Of a stretch of 64,000 bases of DNA, positions 27,300 through 39,603 are shown piece after piece. The position numbers were made by a program, and so were the translations under genes. The stretch spans positions 447,115 to 511,114 of the forward strand of contig NW_006768788.1 of NCBI RefSeq assembly GCF_000204055.1. The letters run 5' to 3'. The notes beneath the pieces are model-generated. The model saw nothing but the letters and a program-made list of their open reading frames with translations, had not been told where the DNA came from and made no database searches. This DNA is from Melampsora larici-populina 98AG31 (lineage: Eukaryota; Basidiomycota; Pucciniomycetes; Pucciniales; Melampsoraceae). Within the stretch, counting starts at the first letter, position 1, and the number at the start of each line of letters is the position of its first letter.

Positions 27300-30200
27300 A
27301 CATGTGGTATATATATATTAGATGAGGTTTGGTTTGGTTTTTCAAAAAGTGTACATTTTTATATTTCTTTTGATTTTTTGGGGGATATATTATAGCTTTA
27401 TTGTAGATTAAAAGACAGCTGGTCTTTGAATACACTATGAAGATTATATGAAAAAGTATATGGGTCATCAGGGTAATCATCATGAAGTGTTTAAGGGTGT
27501 GGTAGTAAAACAATGAAACAATTGGTCGGGGCTTTGTATCTGTGTGAAATACTGGGTTAGTTTGTATACTAGGAAGATTTTCAATCAGATTGATCATTGG
27601 CTTTTGGGATACTTTTTGGATATGGGATTATTCTTTACACTATCAACATACATTTAACTTGGACTGAATTATTTTAAAGGTAGTCTGGTATGGATCTCAA
27701 ACCTTGGATGGAATCTTTCTGAGGTTTTCATCCATGGTATTTATTGATGCATCACAAGACTTCTGGTTGGAACTTTGAAGAAGATTTATTCAAGGATTTG
27801 TATCCAATGGTGAGTTTTATTAATTGTTTTGTGTCAAGGTGGTTTTTGAAGACTGGATGAAAAAAGGTAGGCTTGCTCATATAAAGCAATAATAGAAAAA
27901 AAATGGTCAGAAAAGAATCAGAGTTTTTTTTGTGTAGTTTTTTTTAGAACATCAGGAATCCAAGTTTTAGTAAGTTCTGATTTTCTTATGTTCTGATTTA
28001 AAAAAGTGGATAGCTATTAATTATGATGATTTTTGTGCTACAACTTGATTAATTGTTTATGATTTTACTTTCTGTAGGTTTTGTTCTGTAGGTACCTCTC
28101 TCCTCCCACAAGGACTTTTTGCCATCTTTAGGAAACCCACTGAAGCTGGCTTTGAACAGCCTGTTTCTCTCCAGTGACTGTCAGGTGACCAACAGGTGAT
28201 CCTCCTAGGAACATCCTTTGGAATATGGCTGTGAGCCAACCCTGAGCATATAGGGCCTGTGTACATAGTAATCTCAGCACTGTAGCACACCAATGATTGT
28301 GCCTGTGATAGGTGCAAGGTTTTAATTGTTTAGAGAGCTCTCCATTGAAACAAGCAATGAAGGTTGGATTCCCAAAGACCTAGAAGACGTAGCATTCAAT
28401 CTCAGATTTTGAGTATTGGTTGGTATTGTGATTGAATCTGTAGGTGGAGAGCCAGAGTGCCCCCTTACAGGAGGTAATGTATCTTGCCTGACCAGTAAAG
28501 TGGGTGGGATGGTTTAAGAATTCATGTTTCTTATTATCTTATACACTAATTTATGAATAACTCGTCTTGAAACTTATTATTCAAAACTGGGAAGTTTGGG
28601 TCATAAGAATTATTATGATTCTTAGTTGCTAGTAAGATGAAGAATGGATCAGATTGAAACTAAAAGGTGAAGAGGGAAAGCTTCTTATACCACATATTCT
28701 TTACATCGACCTGGGATATCTGACTAGCTGATGACATAAAATTTGTTGATTTTGCCATTTGACTTTTCTACAAACTAGAAGATTCAGATACCCCTTTTGG
28801 GCAAAAAGGTTTCACAATGTCTTTGTGTGATACAAAGACTCCTCTCCTGTTGTTGATTTCCTATTGTACCAATCATGTCTTCATGGACTGGCTCCACATC
28901 TTGTTCATTATGTAAAGATGTATAATTTTAGTGGTTCTAATATGTGGAAAATTGTCATACTACCAAAATGAGACCAAAAAATGAAACTCTTCAGGCATGA
29001 TGGGCTGACTTGAAAAGGAAACATAATGGGAGATTTACTGAAGGCATGGGTTAAATTGATGAGAGATCAGCACAGAGAGACTTGGTCTTCAAAAGCTCAA
29101 ACCTCAATTGTGCATAGATCATCAATAGAGGTTGAATTACAAATGAGTCTGAGTAAGAGCTGGGTGTTTGTATTTGATTGGACAAGTATTCATGCAAAGG
29201 CAATTTGCAAGGAATGATTATGGTTTGGTTTTGACATGGCACAAGGAATCACCTTGGTCCACTTTGTGAGATTTCACTTTGCCTTACCCTAGGTGCAAGG
29301 AAGAAACAGCAAAAGGTTCCTAGAAAATTTCACTGAGTGCTAATGTCATGCTAGGCTGATGATAAATCACTACTAGGTTTTGATCCATGGGCATGGCCAA
29401 ACTCCTTTGCACTTATCTGATGTGTTGTTTCAAAAAGAGAATATAATTGATTTGGGAAAAGTGTAGCAAAACACCCCAGTATCATTTATGTTTTGTACTG
29501 AGCCTTTGCTCCTTTTCCAGGAACTCTGTGTCTAGGAAAGGGTTTTCTTGTCATCTTCTTTTCCCCTGGTGTTTTTCTTTCTGCCATCTCATCCTGGTAG
29601 CTTATTTCTGTACACTACAGTAAACGTTTGATGCATGAAATGACTGAAAAGTATAGTAAAAGTCAAAACCCACCATTGATTGTGAGAAAAAAATACTCTG
29701 GGTTTTTGAAAAATAATTGTTTGGCAACTCAAAACCAAAGCCAAATTATCTGATACAAAATAGAGTACCCAGGTGTTTTTCCCTAGATCATAAGATTACC
29801 AACTCATCTTTTTGGGGCTGTAGTTGAGATTTTGGGTATCTGAACCTGAACTTTTTGGTTTTATTTGAGAAGCTAGAAAACTTGTAAAGAAGACTAGGGA
29901 TTTCTGGTTTGTATCCCAATATCTTGAAATTCTGATTTGAAATTTTCTCTCAATCGGTTTCAAGAATATCACCACAATGCATCTTTCATTCATACTCACT
30001 TGATTGCTTTATCTCAACTTTTGTTAAAACATGTCTTTAAATCATCCATCATTGTTGTGATATCTTACATACATAATGTGTGATATACTGTCCTAATTGG
30101 TCTTATGTTGTCAAAGCCTTCAGGTGTTATGAAATGCGCGAATTCAGATTCTGGAATGAAGTCTCAAGACAAACAAGTATTATGAAAATATGTACGGATT

Positions 30201-30308
30201 TAGATGAAATTGGTAATGTGTGACAGGTATTGTGTCTATGTTGGGAATTTGATTTGTCTGGTCTGGGAATAAGCCGTCTGTGGCTTGAAGTGTTTTCTTT
30301 TTCTCTTA
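27300..30308. other. Gene-poor stretch, no gene supported
   Basis: Three kilobases of AT-rich DNA after the amidohydrolase. It starts with that gene's 3' UTR. The segment about 28060-28500 is less AT-rich and looks like repeat-derived DNA. Around 28860-29290 short stretches look like a decayed coding region interrupted by many stops, but I could not assign a family. Frames such as 28057-28317 and 29026-29217 show no features of real proteins. Confidence 0.45.
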
Positions 30309-30829
30309 GAGCATCCCCAACGTGCCAGGAACTGGAAACCTGGTACAGGTGTCACAAATGACACTTGGACACCTGTATTTCAGCTTAAGCTTCAGTAGGC
30401 AGCACCGCGCAAGCTGAATAAGAGATTTGGTTTTCTACCCCTGTCTAAGGATAGGACACGATCAGATCAATCACATGGATCGGCCGCTTGATCTGATCGA
30501 GGTTGTGGTAATGTGTGCTTCAAGCTTTGAGATAGGACACGAAGGAACAAAAGAGGCAAGTTTTGTGGTCTCAACATGTCCAAATCGTGAGAAATCATGT
30601 TTTCCGAGGTTTCTGGCTCAGCTAGAAACAATTGGAACAAACCGTACGTATTCCAGCTGGCGGAATAAACGAAGTCGCACCCATGGCCAACTGTGCGACT
30701 TTTTACTCGCGCTGGAGGCTGTTTTTCGGAAAATCTTTGCAAACGTAATTTTGACATTATGTTTCTGTCAGAAATGCTAGGTAAACCCTATGTAAAGGTT
30801 ACGTTTCCGGCGGCGCGTTGGGGATGCTC
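30309..30829. mobile_element. Harbinger-like MITE (521 bp) with TTA target duplication
   Basis: Termini are inverted copies: left GAGCATCCCCAACGTGCC, right (reverse complemented) GAGCATCCCCAACGCGCC. Both ends are flanked by TTA (30306-30308 and 30830-30832), the TWA-type target duplication of PIF/Harbinger elements. The interior is GC-richer than its surroundings and encodes no transposase; a 117-codon frame inside (30427-30780) looks fortuitous. Termini and duplication are seen; the superfamily call is inference from them. Confidence 0.85.
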
Positions 30830-30924
30830 TTAGTGCTTTTATTTGTAGTCCGCTTGGCCGTGTTTTCATGGTATATCATCTCTACTTACAACTAACATTC
30901 ATCAAACTCCTTGCATCTGATAGT

Positions 30925-31390
30925 ATTATTAAAGTCACTCATCTTTTCAAACCTGATCTTTCATTGTACCACCTGTTGCTTGTGCACAGGTTTGTTTTCT
31001 ATTCTCTTTACTTTTCTTTCTCTGATTTCACTTGTACTAATAGTTGTGATGCTTTAGGTTTGTCTTCTATCAGCTCACTTGTAGCTTTGAGGCTTGTTGC
31101 CATACTTACACCTGACCTGTTTACCCCAGGTATGATAAGTTTGTCTCTGATCAAAAAGAATCTTATTATTAAAGTCACTCATCTTTTCAAACCTGGTCTT
31201 TCATCATACCACCTGTTGCTTGTGCACAGGTTTGTCTTCTATCAGCTCACTCGTAGCATTGAGGCTTGTTGCCATACTTACACCTGACCTGTTTACCCCA
31301 GGCTATTCTTTGTCAAAACGGCAACACTTGTTGCCATACTTACACCTGACCTGTTTACCCCAGGCTATTCTTTGTCAAAACGGCAACATT
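30925..31390. repeat. Nested direct repeats (240-bp and 62-bp periods)
   Basis: A segment starting ATTATTAAAGTCACTCATCT at 30925 recurs at 31165 (offset 240) with a few changes. Inside the second copy, a 62-bp unit starting CTTGTTGCCATACTTACACC at 31265 is repeated perfectly at 31327. The phrase TACACCTGACCTGTTTACCC occurs three times in all. No convincing coding function. Confidence 0.85.
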
Positions 31391-31801
31391 TCTCAAAGCT
31401 CCTCTGAGCCTATAACTTTGTTACTTTTCAATCATGAGGTTGTGGATACTATTATGTAATTGAATTCTAATTAAACTTCATCATTCTTGAATTGAGCTCA
31501 ACCCAAAACATCATGACAATTGTGTCATCACAGTGTCGTCATCATCATCACCATTACAATATTCATTTCCATTATCTTGTTGTTTTGAGTCATGATTTGT
31601 CCAATGAAGAAAAGTGATGATATTGATAAATCAATGATATCTTTGAAATGATGATTTCAACAAATTGATGGTTCAAAAATTGATGGTTCAATTATGCATA
31701 AAATGATGCAATTGATGAAGCAATGCTATTCATAGTGTGATGGTGTCAATAAAAGGAGGATATTGAATCTAATTAAAAGGTGGTGGAGTTGGAGTAGCAA
31801 A

Positions 31802-33247
31802 CACTACAAAAAAGTTAATCTTTACTGAGTGGAAAAGAAAACTAATGACATAGAAAGATGCTGAGGCAACAGGAAGAGCGCTAAAATACTGAAAAAATAT
31901 GCACCTTGTTCCTAGACGTTGAGGTGTCATGATGAGTATTTTTTTAGGACCCCGGATAAGTCTTATAAATGATAGGGATGGAAAATTGGTCAAAACCTCC
32001 TAATTCATACCTCTTTTTTTGTTTTTTTGAGGCCATTAATTCCTGTTTCATCCCTAACCTAAAAGCCAGGTTTTTAAGACTTTTGGAAATTAACTCCCCT
32101 ACATCCCTGACATTGGAAAGCTGGTTTTGGAGAATTTTTGGGGACTTCAATTTTGTTTCTGGAACATTGGAAAAGGCAAATAATCTTGATGTGATTCTTG
32201 TACCTAGATCAGCTATTTCAATGTACAAAATTTGTTTCAACATGGGTGAATACTCCTCAGAGTAAAGGGAAGTCAGAAAAAATTGATTTTTGAATGAATG
32301 CAAGCTATGTCCCTTGTGCACAACTCAACTTGCATATGAGCAACTTGTGTAAACACTTGTTGAATATGACTTTCTGTTTGTTCCTTTCAAGGTTAATGGA
32401 GAAATAACATATGAAATGGGATATTAAAGATTCATTCCTCCACATCCCTAACATGTGACCAGGACCGGGGCGGATAATTCCTTTTTCATCCCTAACATAG
32501 CAAAAATTGGAGGGTATGATTCATTCCTTTTTCATCCCTAGGGTTTATAGGACTTATCCGGGGTCCTATTTTTTTGTATTTTACACACAAATATTGGTTA
32601 ATGTACTAACAATAAAGGCTGAAAATCATCAAAAACCCACCTGTAACCATACCTGAAATTTGGCCCATGATTTTGAAGACAGGATTTTGAAATCTTCAAA
32701 CATCAATAACTTTTGAAGTTCTGGATCAAATAACTCAATTTCAAGTTCATAACCAAGGTGAGTCTTCCCTCTACATTTATTATTGTGACCTCACATCTGT
32801 AGCTGGTCTGTGAAAGATCCTACAGAGCTATTCATGTAGAATTGTTTGAACAGATGTAGAGTGTTTACATGACAAGATAACACCTTGGTACCTTTATGAA
32901 GTGTAAAGGAGAATGGTTTAGCTTTTGAATGAACCAATAATCAAGTTATTTGGAGCAGAATTGCAAAAGTTATTGAAGTTTTTAGACCACAAAATATTGT
33001 TTTCATAATCATGACCCAAAATTCAGGTATTGTTACAGGCGGGTTTTTGATGATTTTCAGCCTTTATTGTTAGTACATTAACCAATATCTGTGTGTAAAA
33101 TACAAAAAAATACTCATCATGACACCCCAACGTCTAGGAACAAGGTGCATATTTTTTCAGATTTTTAGCTCTTTTCCTGTTGCCTCAGGATTTTTCTATG
33201 TCAGTAGTTTTCTTTTCCGCCGGGCAAAGATTACATTTTCTGTAGTG
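31802..33247. mobile_element. CACTA-like long-armed foldback element, interrupted by a hAT-like MITE
   Basis: The ends read CACTACAAAAAAGTTAATCT (left) and, reverse complemented, CACTACAGAAAATGTAATCT (right), flanked by AAA on both sides (31799-31801 and 33248-33250), a 3-bp duplication as in CACTA elements. After removing the insertion at 31946-32575, the arms are inverted copies of each other for about 330 bp with modest divergence, around a loop of roughly 130 bp (about 32755-32890). No transposase, so non-autonomous. Confidence 0.8.
31946..32567. mobile_element. hAT-like MITE (622 bp) with perfect 8-bp target duplication
   Basis: Termini are inverted copies: AGGACCCCGGATAAGTCTTA on the left, AGGACCCCGGATAAGTCCTA on the right (reverse complemented), similar for about 35 bp. 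The flanks ATTTTTTT (31938-31945 and 32568-32575) are identical 8-mers. The other arm of the host foldback element carries the uninterrupted site once (33104-33111), proving the insertion. Subterminal sequence repeats a motif like TTCATCCCTAACAT several times, typical of transposase-binding repeats. No coding capacity. Confidence 0.87.
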
Positions 33248-34412
33248 AAAGTGAGCATAGTAAAGGGATTTATGAAGAGATGGAAGCAAAAAGTTGAAAT
33301 TTTGATAATTTTCAAGGGTTTATGTAGATACCTGACATGATTGTCCAAATTATCTGGTATGATATTCTCAAAGATTGGGCTACCAAACATCAAGAATTAT
33401 GTTTCAATTGCAAAAATAACTTGTAAAATCATCTCAACCAAACAGGCCCTTAGCTTTCTTGAACCCTCTTGAATGTCACCTCCAACCCATCTCAAGTGAA
33501 AGATCTTCCTTGTTCCACTATCTGTTTACAACTCTAGCAGGAATGCCAGTGCGATTTTCTTGCCAGAGACCATTACATAGAGGTCTTTACTCTAAGACCC
33601 ACCACCAGTAAGTCTCACCTCAAGATTTTCCTCAAGAGAAGCCTGACCACAAGAAACAAAACCCAACATCTTGCTCCCAAGCTAACCAGCTAAAATTTCC
33701 TAACTGGTTTTATCTCCTTTCAAGAAATTACGAACTTGCAAACCCACAATCACCCTATACCCACACTCTGTATAGAAAACAGTTTTAATGACATCAATAT
33801 CTGTTGCCACAGGCAAAAAATGGTTCAGCAGACACATTACCTGCATACCAAGAAGATGGTGAGCAAGAGCAACAACCTGCGAGCGGTGTGATTCAGGGAC
33901 GAGTGACAAATGGCAGCTGAGGTTGCCCTCACTTTAACCTTTGAACCCTTGATTTAGGTCACAATAATGCAAGTCATGCTACTCATTCCTCACCACCTTC
34001 TTGATCATGAGGACTGTTCTGGACATGCAGCCACTATTGAGGCACATTCACCAATATGATTTGTTGCCAGTTCAAGCCCGGGTGAGGCCATTTTTTGAAA
34101 TTTCAAAAGTCCGACTTGGATCCGGCCGCAGGACTCACCGTTGGCAGTACCGGCTGTAACAGGTCGGTCGCAACTGACCCAGAAATTGGACAACCACAGT
34201 GAAGAAACACCTTTTGACAATCCATCTCCTTTACCATCAACTGACCGAATTCACCTTTGACCTCCCCCGGTATCCTTTTTTTCTACATCAAGACGTGAAT
34301 CTTACACGGGGACTTCAAGCTAACTTCAAACATCGCGCCCATTGTTGGCTATACAGCCCACAGCATATTGCCATTCACCTAAACTTCGTCAAAATTGAGT
34401 CAGGTCTCAACG
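33248..34412. other. Intergenic, nothing assigned
   Basis: About 1.2 kb after the nested elements. Several short frames on both strands (33700-33909, 34005-34220, 34199-34504) have no recognisable content. A Pol III B-box-like GTTCAAGCC lies near 34072, but no tRNA cloverleaf can be drawn. Confidence 0.45.
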
Positions 34413-34675
34413 ATTGTGACATTGCTCAGCTCATTGCCTCAGGACGGTGCTGCTGTGATACTCGAAGCGGCTCTAGAAACACGTTTGAAGCAAGGTGTGC
34501 TTAAATCAGATTTAAAATTTTGGATCAATTACAATCGATTGTTGTTTTTTGGAAGGTCGGTGACTGATTCATCTGTGTTTCTATTCCTTTAGTGCCTCGT
34601 ATGAGTGCTTCTGGCTTGCTAGGAAGGATACAACGTAAAGGGCTACTTGATATAATGGTTACTGATGAATTGTGA
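34413..34675 (+). CDS. Possible 3' exons of a small unknown gene
   Basis: A short frame translating IVTLLSSLPQDGAAVILEAA then LETRLKQ ends at a GTGTGC donor (34495). An acceptor after a pyrimidine tract (34591-34592) joins it in frame to VPRMSASGLLGRIQRKGLLD then IMVTDEL and a TGA at 34675. The composition is protein-like and splicing keeps phase, but no family is recognised and the 5' exons are not identified. It could be a pseudogene fragment. Confidence 0.25.
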
Positions 34676-34987
34676 TATATTATTGTTTGACACTTAAACT
34701 ATGAAAAAACACAGAGAAATGCAAATTGCCTAGTTAAAAGTTCTAACTGTGTCCAAAACCACCTGGTGTGTCCTGCCTGCTCCACCCCATTTGATTCGGT
34801 AAGACCCCTCTGCTCAAAAAACAATTCAACGCCGTAACCATCGGCGACAATCACTGCCAAACTTCCTCAAAACTTGAACTTTTCTTCACCCCTTAGGATT
34901 TCATTTGGGTCAACGGGACTTCGTCAAGAAAACAATTGCTCATTCAAGTGACAAAAAAACCAAGCTGACACTCACCTAATCAAACAA

Positions 34988-35194
34988 TCAAAGTCCTTTT
35001 TTGAGACTAAGCGATCCTTGAGGTCGGTGTTCATTCTCCGCGGCCATTCTCAGCCGCTTCACATCTTGAGGTTTTAGCTGCGCTTGCCATATCTTCGGCT
35101 TGACAGCATTTGTGTCCTGCAATTCATCCCGGTTGGATTCCTTGAGCGAACGCATCAGCGACTTTGGTTTGGATCGTCCTCTCCACCTTCTCAA
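34988..35194 (-). CDS. Possible small basic protein exon, unknown
   Basis: A minus-strand frame of up to 69 codons, rich in Lys/Arg, with a stretch KPKIWQAQLKPQDVKRLRMA that looks conserved in style. It lies upstream of and divergent from SET2. An upstream exon could not be fixed. It may be a gene fragment, or the SET2 5' region read backwards (a plus-strand frame at 35100-35285 competes). Confidence 0.25.
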   Translation of the reverse strand: MRRWRGRSKPKSLMRSLKESNRDELQDTNAVKPKIWQAQLKPQDVKRLRMAAENEHRPQGSLSLKKGL

Positions 35195-35411
35195 TCGTCA
35201 AGCATTCCTCGCACCAGACTCTCCATCGACTTCGCCTTCTATCCTCCCAAACTCTGACCCGGTCCATAACACATACAGCTTTTGACCCCGAATATTCGCT
35301 TTATTTCCATTTTTCACTTTGTACACTCTGACCAGATTCAAAAGTCAAACTCAATCGATTCAATCATTCTCGGCTTCCCAACCCCAGCACACCATTTACA
35401 TACTTCTCTTC

Positions 35412-38400
35412 ATGGATCGCGCTGCTCACCATGTCTCGCCAACCATTACAGGTGGGATGCCAGCTTTGGACATCACTTGCACCCCTGAAAACGGTCGAAC
35501 AAGCCAGTCGGACGAGAGCCGCGACTCTTTGACTTTGGTCACCCCTGGCTCACCCATCGACCTTGTTCTTGATTCCCCAATGCTTCACAATCAAAAATCA
35601 CAAGAACCACATTCTCAACCACTACCCGAGACAACCCTCAATGACGACTCTTTGAATTCTACCCACCCCCGTCTTGAGGTGTCTACTACCCCCGAAGTGC
35701 TCCCTGAGCTTCTTAAGGACCCTACTGATCAAGATAGCAGTCCTCATGATATTCATATCTCTCTTACACCGTCTACCAGCAGTGGCCATGATTCCGGTCG
35801 TCTCTCTCCCATAGCTCCCCGTGATATGATCATCGACTCAGTCAATGATATTTCCCCGGACTCATCTAACATACGACGCAATGGAAGAGGACGAAAACCC
35901 AAAACACCGAAGCCACCACCACCTGATATTCAACTCATTCATAACTTGCCAGAAGCCACGACTGAGGTAAATCACATGTCATTCCAGGATCTGTGCTTTT
36001 GATAGAGTCTCTAATAAAACCACTTCTTGAACTTCGCCTCATGTTCTTGATTGATTTTGTCTAGGCCATCAAAACATTTGATCTCTTAGAACAAAATTGG
36101 TACCAATTCAAGGGTCTCGGTAAAACGAAAATGCTAGATGACATGATGGTTTGTGAATGCTCTTGGTCCCTAGGTAAATCTTGTGCTATTGCTCTTATCG
36201 ACCCATCACATATGATTCAAGAACGTATAGCTGACCACATCATGTTTAGGGGACGATCCAAATCTAGCTTGTGGACTAAACAGCGGTTGTATCAACTACT
36301 TGACCCAAGTTGAATGTTTAAAAAAGGAGTGCCGCTGCTTGCAAATGTGTCAAAATCAAAGGTGAGTTCGTCTTCCGATCATATAGCGATCGGGTTGCGT
36401 GATCTGATACAAAGACTTCACCCTCTAGATTTCAAAAGCGCCAATATGCACCCATCGAGATCGTTGCTACGGAACGAAAGGGTTTTGGGGTGCGACTGAA
36501 GAGCGATGTCCCAGCGTGAGCACCTGGTTCTGTTTTGAGAGTTGTCATCTCCACCTTTGACAATCAAGACCATCCAGAAGACTAACATAACACCCCATCT
36601 GGTCAGTGATTCGTTCGTCTATGAATACATAGGTGAAGTGGTTGGCGAAAAAGCCTTTCAAAGACGAATCAAGGAGTACGCACAAGAAGGTCTAAAGCAT
36701 TTCTACTTCATGCAGTTACAGCGGGAAGAAGTCAGTTTGTCTCTGTTATATGCCTGTGAGAAAGGTATCCCTTAGCGAAAAAACGATCGCTGAGATGACA
36801 TTTGATCTATTTGCAGTACATCGATGCTACCAAGAAGGGCGGACTGGGTCGATTTCTGAATCACTCGTGTAATCCCAATTGCTACATTGGCAAATGGGTC
36901 GTTGGTCGACATCTCAGGATGGGTATCTTCACCAAGCGAGCCGTGAAAGGTGGTGAAGAACTTACATTCAATTACAATGTCGATCGTTATGGGCAAGTGT
37001 AACTTGAATCTCCACCTCATCATCGGCAATCCGTTAATTACCTTGATTTTTCCATCGCAGGTATGAGGCCCAAGAATGTTTCTGTGGAGAAGCCCAGTGT
37101 GTTGGATTTCTGGGAGGCAAAACACAGACTGATGTTGGCGCTATGGACGAACTTTACATAGATGGTCAGTTTGTTCTTCTGGTTACCTGCCCTCTCGCGC
37201 GCTGATCTCGTTGTTATATCCGTGAGTAGCCTTGGGAATCACTGCCGATGTCGAAGAATTTGGTCTCAAAGGAAGCAAAACCAAAAAGGGCAAAAAGATG
37301 GATGTTGATTATAATGTTAGTGACCTTGCTCCCTATTCTCGAAGCCCCTACTTACGCAGTATTCCCCATAGCCTATTATGAAATGCATTCCACTCAAGGA
37401 TGTTCCAAAGGTCGCGTCTGCGATCCGCCAATCTATATCTAACCAACGTATCTTGTCGAAATTACTTCGCCGAGTCTTGGTGCGTGATGTGATTTTTGAC
37501 AGCATGGGTCGATTTGTCTACTAATGCATTTCAAGTCAATTTTACAACTATCAGATCACAGAAGATCCTGCAGTTCAAAAACAGTTGATGCGATTGCATG
37601 GCTTCAGTATGATGAGTATGGTTCTAAATGAATACTTGGATAACCAGGAGATTGTCAAAACGGTTCGAATGCTCTCAGATGATCTCAATCCTGGATTAAG
37701 TATTGAATCTGATTATCATTATCCTTCTCTCTTCATAGACGCTTGAGATCTTGCTCAAATGGCCACTGATCACGAAAAACAAGATTGTTAGCACCAATAT
37801 CGAGGAGACAGTGATGAAACTTTCTTCCAGCCCGTCTGAGATGATACAGACACTCGCTGCAGAGGTGTGTAAGCATTTTCTTCTTTCTTCCTGTATTGAT
37901 TCTAACATCGTTGTTCTCATTCCAGTTGGTCGATATGTGGGTGGATCTTTCGGTTTCATATCGGATTCCGAAGGCAAAAGTGAGTTTGACCCGGTTGTCT
38001 GTTGAATCATGAGATCAGTCCCACTGATCTTCGCGCTTTTGATGATTCACAGGACACGGAAGATGTCGAAGGAAGCAAGCGCAAGTCTGATAACATCCTA
38101 GACCACCTTTTCTCGAAGCGCGTCCGGCGGCAGGACTCTGGTCATAACGCAACGCGCCTACAATTGGTTTCTGAAACGAAGTACATTCGGCCTGAAGCCG
38201 CCAAGCCAATCAACGTTCAAAACCTGAAACCTGAAAACATCCCATTACCATTCAATTGGGCATTTGAAAAAACACCTGATGACAAAGTATATTTTTATCA
38301 TATTTTTACGCGTCAGACTCAGTGGACGATCCCTACGGTTGCAGATGTAGCTAGGGAAGAGAAGGAGGTGGCCGACTTTTATGCTCGTCAAAAAGCAGCT

Positions 38401-39603
38401 GCTGTTGATGTAAATGATATAGTGGCTAAGACCAAGGCGGAAGCTGAAGCTGTTCGATTGGAAGCTGAAGCCCGTCAAATGTACGAGCAATCCGAACAAC
38501 CACAACAATTGGATTATCATCAAAGGGAGCGACATGATTCCTCTACCAAACACCTTGGCGAACGATCTCGGGCCAAATCATCTTCTGCCTCTACATCGAA
38601 TGCTAAGCCATCAAGCTCGCAGACTAAGGATAAGAAAATGTTGAGGTTGTTCAGCACTGTTGTCGTGCGCACAATGTCACGGTATAAAGACTCGTTGGAG
38701 CATGACCAATTCAAAAAACGAGCAAAAGAGGTTGGTCTGCAATTTTATGAGACATGATAGACACGATTCTGACGTTGCGTACCATTCTAGCTTACAAATA
38801 TTCTGTGTCAAAAGGAGGCAAAGTCGAGCAACTATATGGTGGATGATTACGACAAGCTGACACCCGGAAAGGAAGCCAAAATTATAAGTTTTGTAAAGGA
38901 TTGGACTGCAAAATTGTTGGCACGGAAAGGTTTGGCTACTTCAACCTCTTCTAGTTCAAGGAACTCCCATGAAACCTCGGCTCCAGCGTCTGCAGCTTCA
39001 CTTGCAATCTTTAGGATATCGGAACCTACTCCCATGTCAGCACCTTTATCACATGTACGGGATACACCATTCACACCGGATTCGAAAAGTTCATCAGACT
39101 TGTCGAATGGGAATCTTGACTCGAATTTACTGCGAGAAATCAATGGAGAGTCTAAGCCAGATGCTTCTGAATCTGTAGAAGACTTGGAAACCCGAACATC
39201 GGATCTTGCAGATGAGAATCACAGCACTACTACCGCATTGACAATACCTGATCAACTTCAGGATAAGAAGGCTATTCAAACCATGTCCTTTGATAAAGCA
39301 CCACCACCACCACCACCCTGCTCAATACTTCAATCTGCTATCACTCAAAGTGATACAACCCTTGCGCCTACAAGTGTCAAACTGGCGAATGGTGAGATGG
39401 ATGTGGTTTGCTCCGGTCATCCTTCTCAGGTCCAACCAAGTCTATCTATGCCATCGCCTATATCTCCTATAGATACAAACATTTCTCATCAACCGAAGAA
39501 CGTTCTATCTCGACTTGAACCTTCGCCTACTACCATTCTTCTTTGCGATGATGCGAAAAGTCGGACTAGTTCGTCTACTCGTTCACCGCCATTATCACCA
39601 TAA
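35412..39603 (+). CDS. SET2: SET2 histone H3 lysine-36 methyltransferase
   Basis: Methylates H3K36 on chromatin transcribed by RNA polymerase II, which it binds through its SRI domain (family knowledge). The ATG at 35412 opens a Ser/Pro-rich N-terminus. The AWS domain is built from three exons: CECSW (ending 36173), [20 protein letters not shown] then [11 protein letters not shown] (36250-36361), and [20 protein letters not shown] (36429-36515). The SET domain follows with [33 protein letters not shown] (NHSCNPN pocket, about 36848-36890), [13 protein letters not shown] and post-[17 protein letters not shown] (about 37075-37115). Downstream are a WW domain ([20 protein letters not shown] then [10 protein letters not shown], about 38245-38335), a charged coiled coil, and the SRI domain ([20 protein letters not shown], an intron, then [20 protein letters not shown]). 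A Ser/Pro-rich tail with a PPPPPP run ends at the TAA at 39603. Splicing is phase-consistent across the exons I traced; full domain order, so intact. Confidence 0.93.

Noticed and set aside
28860..29290. Decayed protein-coding transposon in the gene-poor region
   Set aside because: Isolated protein-like fragments with many stops in every frame; no family or terminal repeats could be established.
30427..30780. 117-codon frame inside the Harbinger-like MITE
   Set aside because: No transposase motif; a frame of this length is easily fortuitous in the GC-richer interior.
34060..34095. tRNA gene or tRNA-derived SINE (GTTCAAGCC B-box-like motif)
   Set aside because: The T-arm stem does not pair and no acceptor or anticodon stem can be drawn around it.
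36131..36499. Apparent frameshifts and stops in the SET2 AWS domain
   Set aside because: Three ordinary GT-AG introns explain them; the spliced AWS sequence is complete with all Cys.
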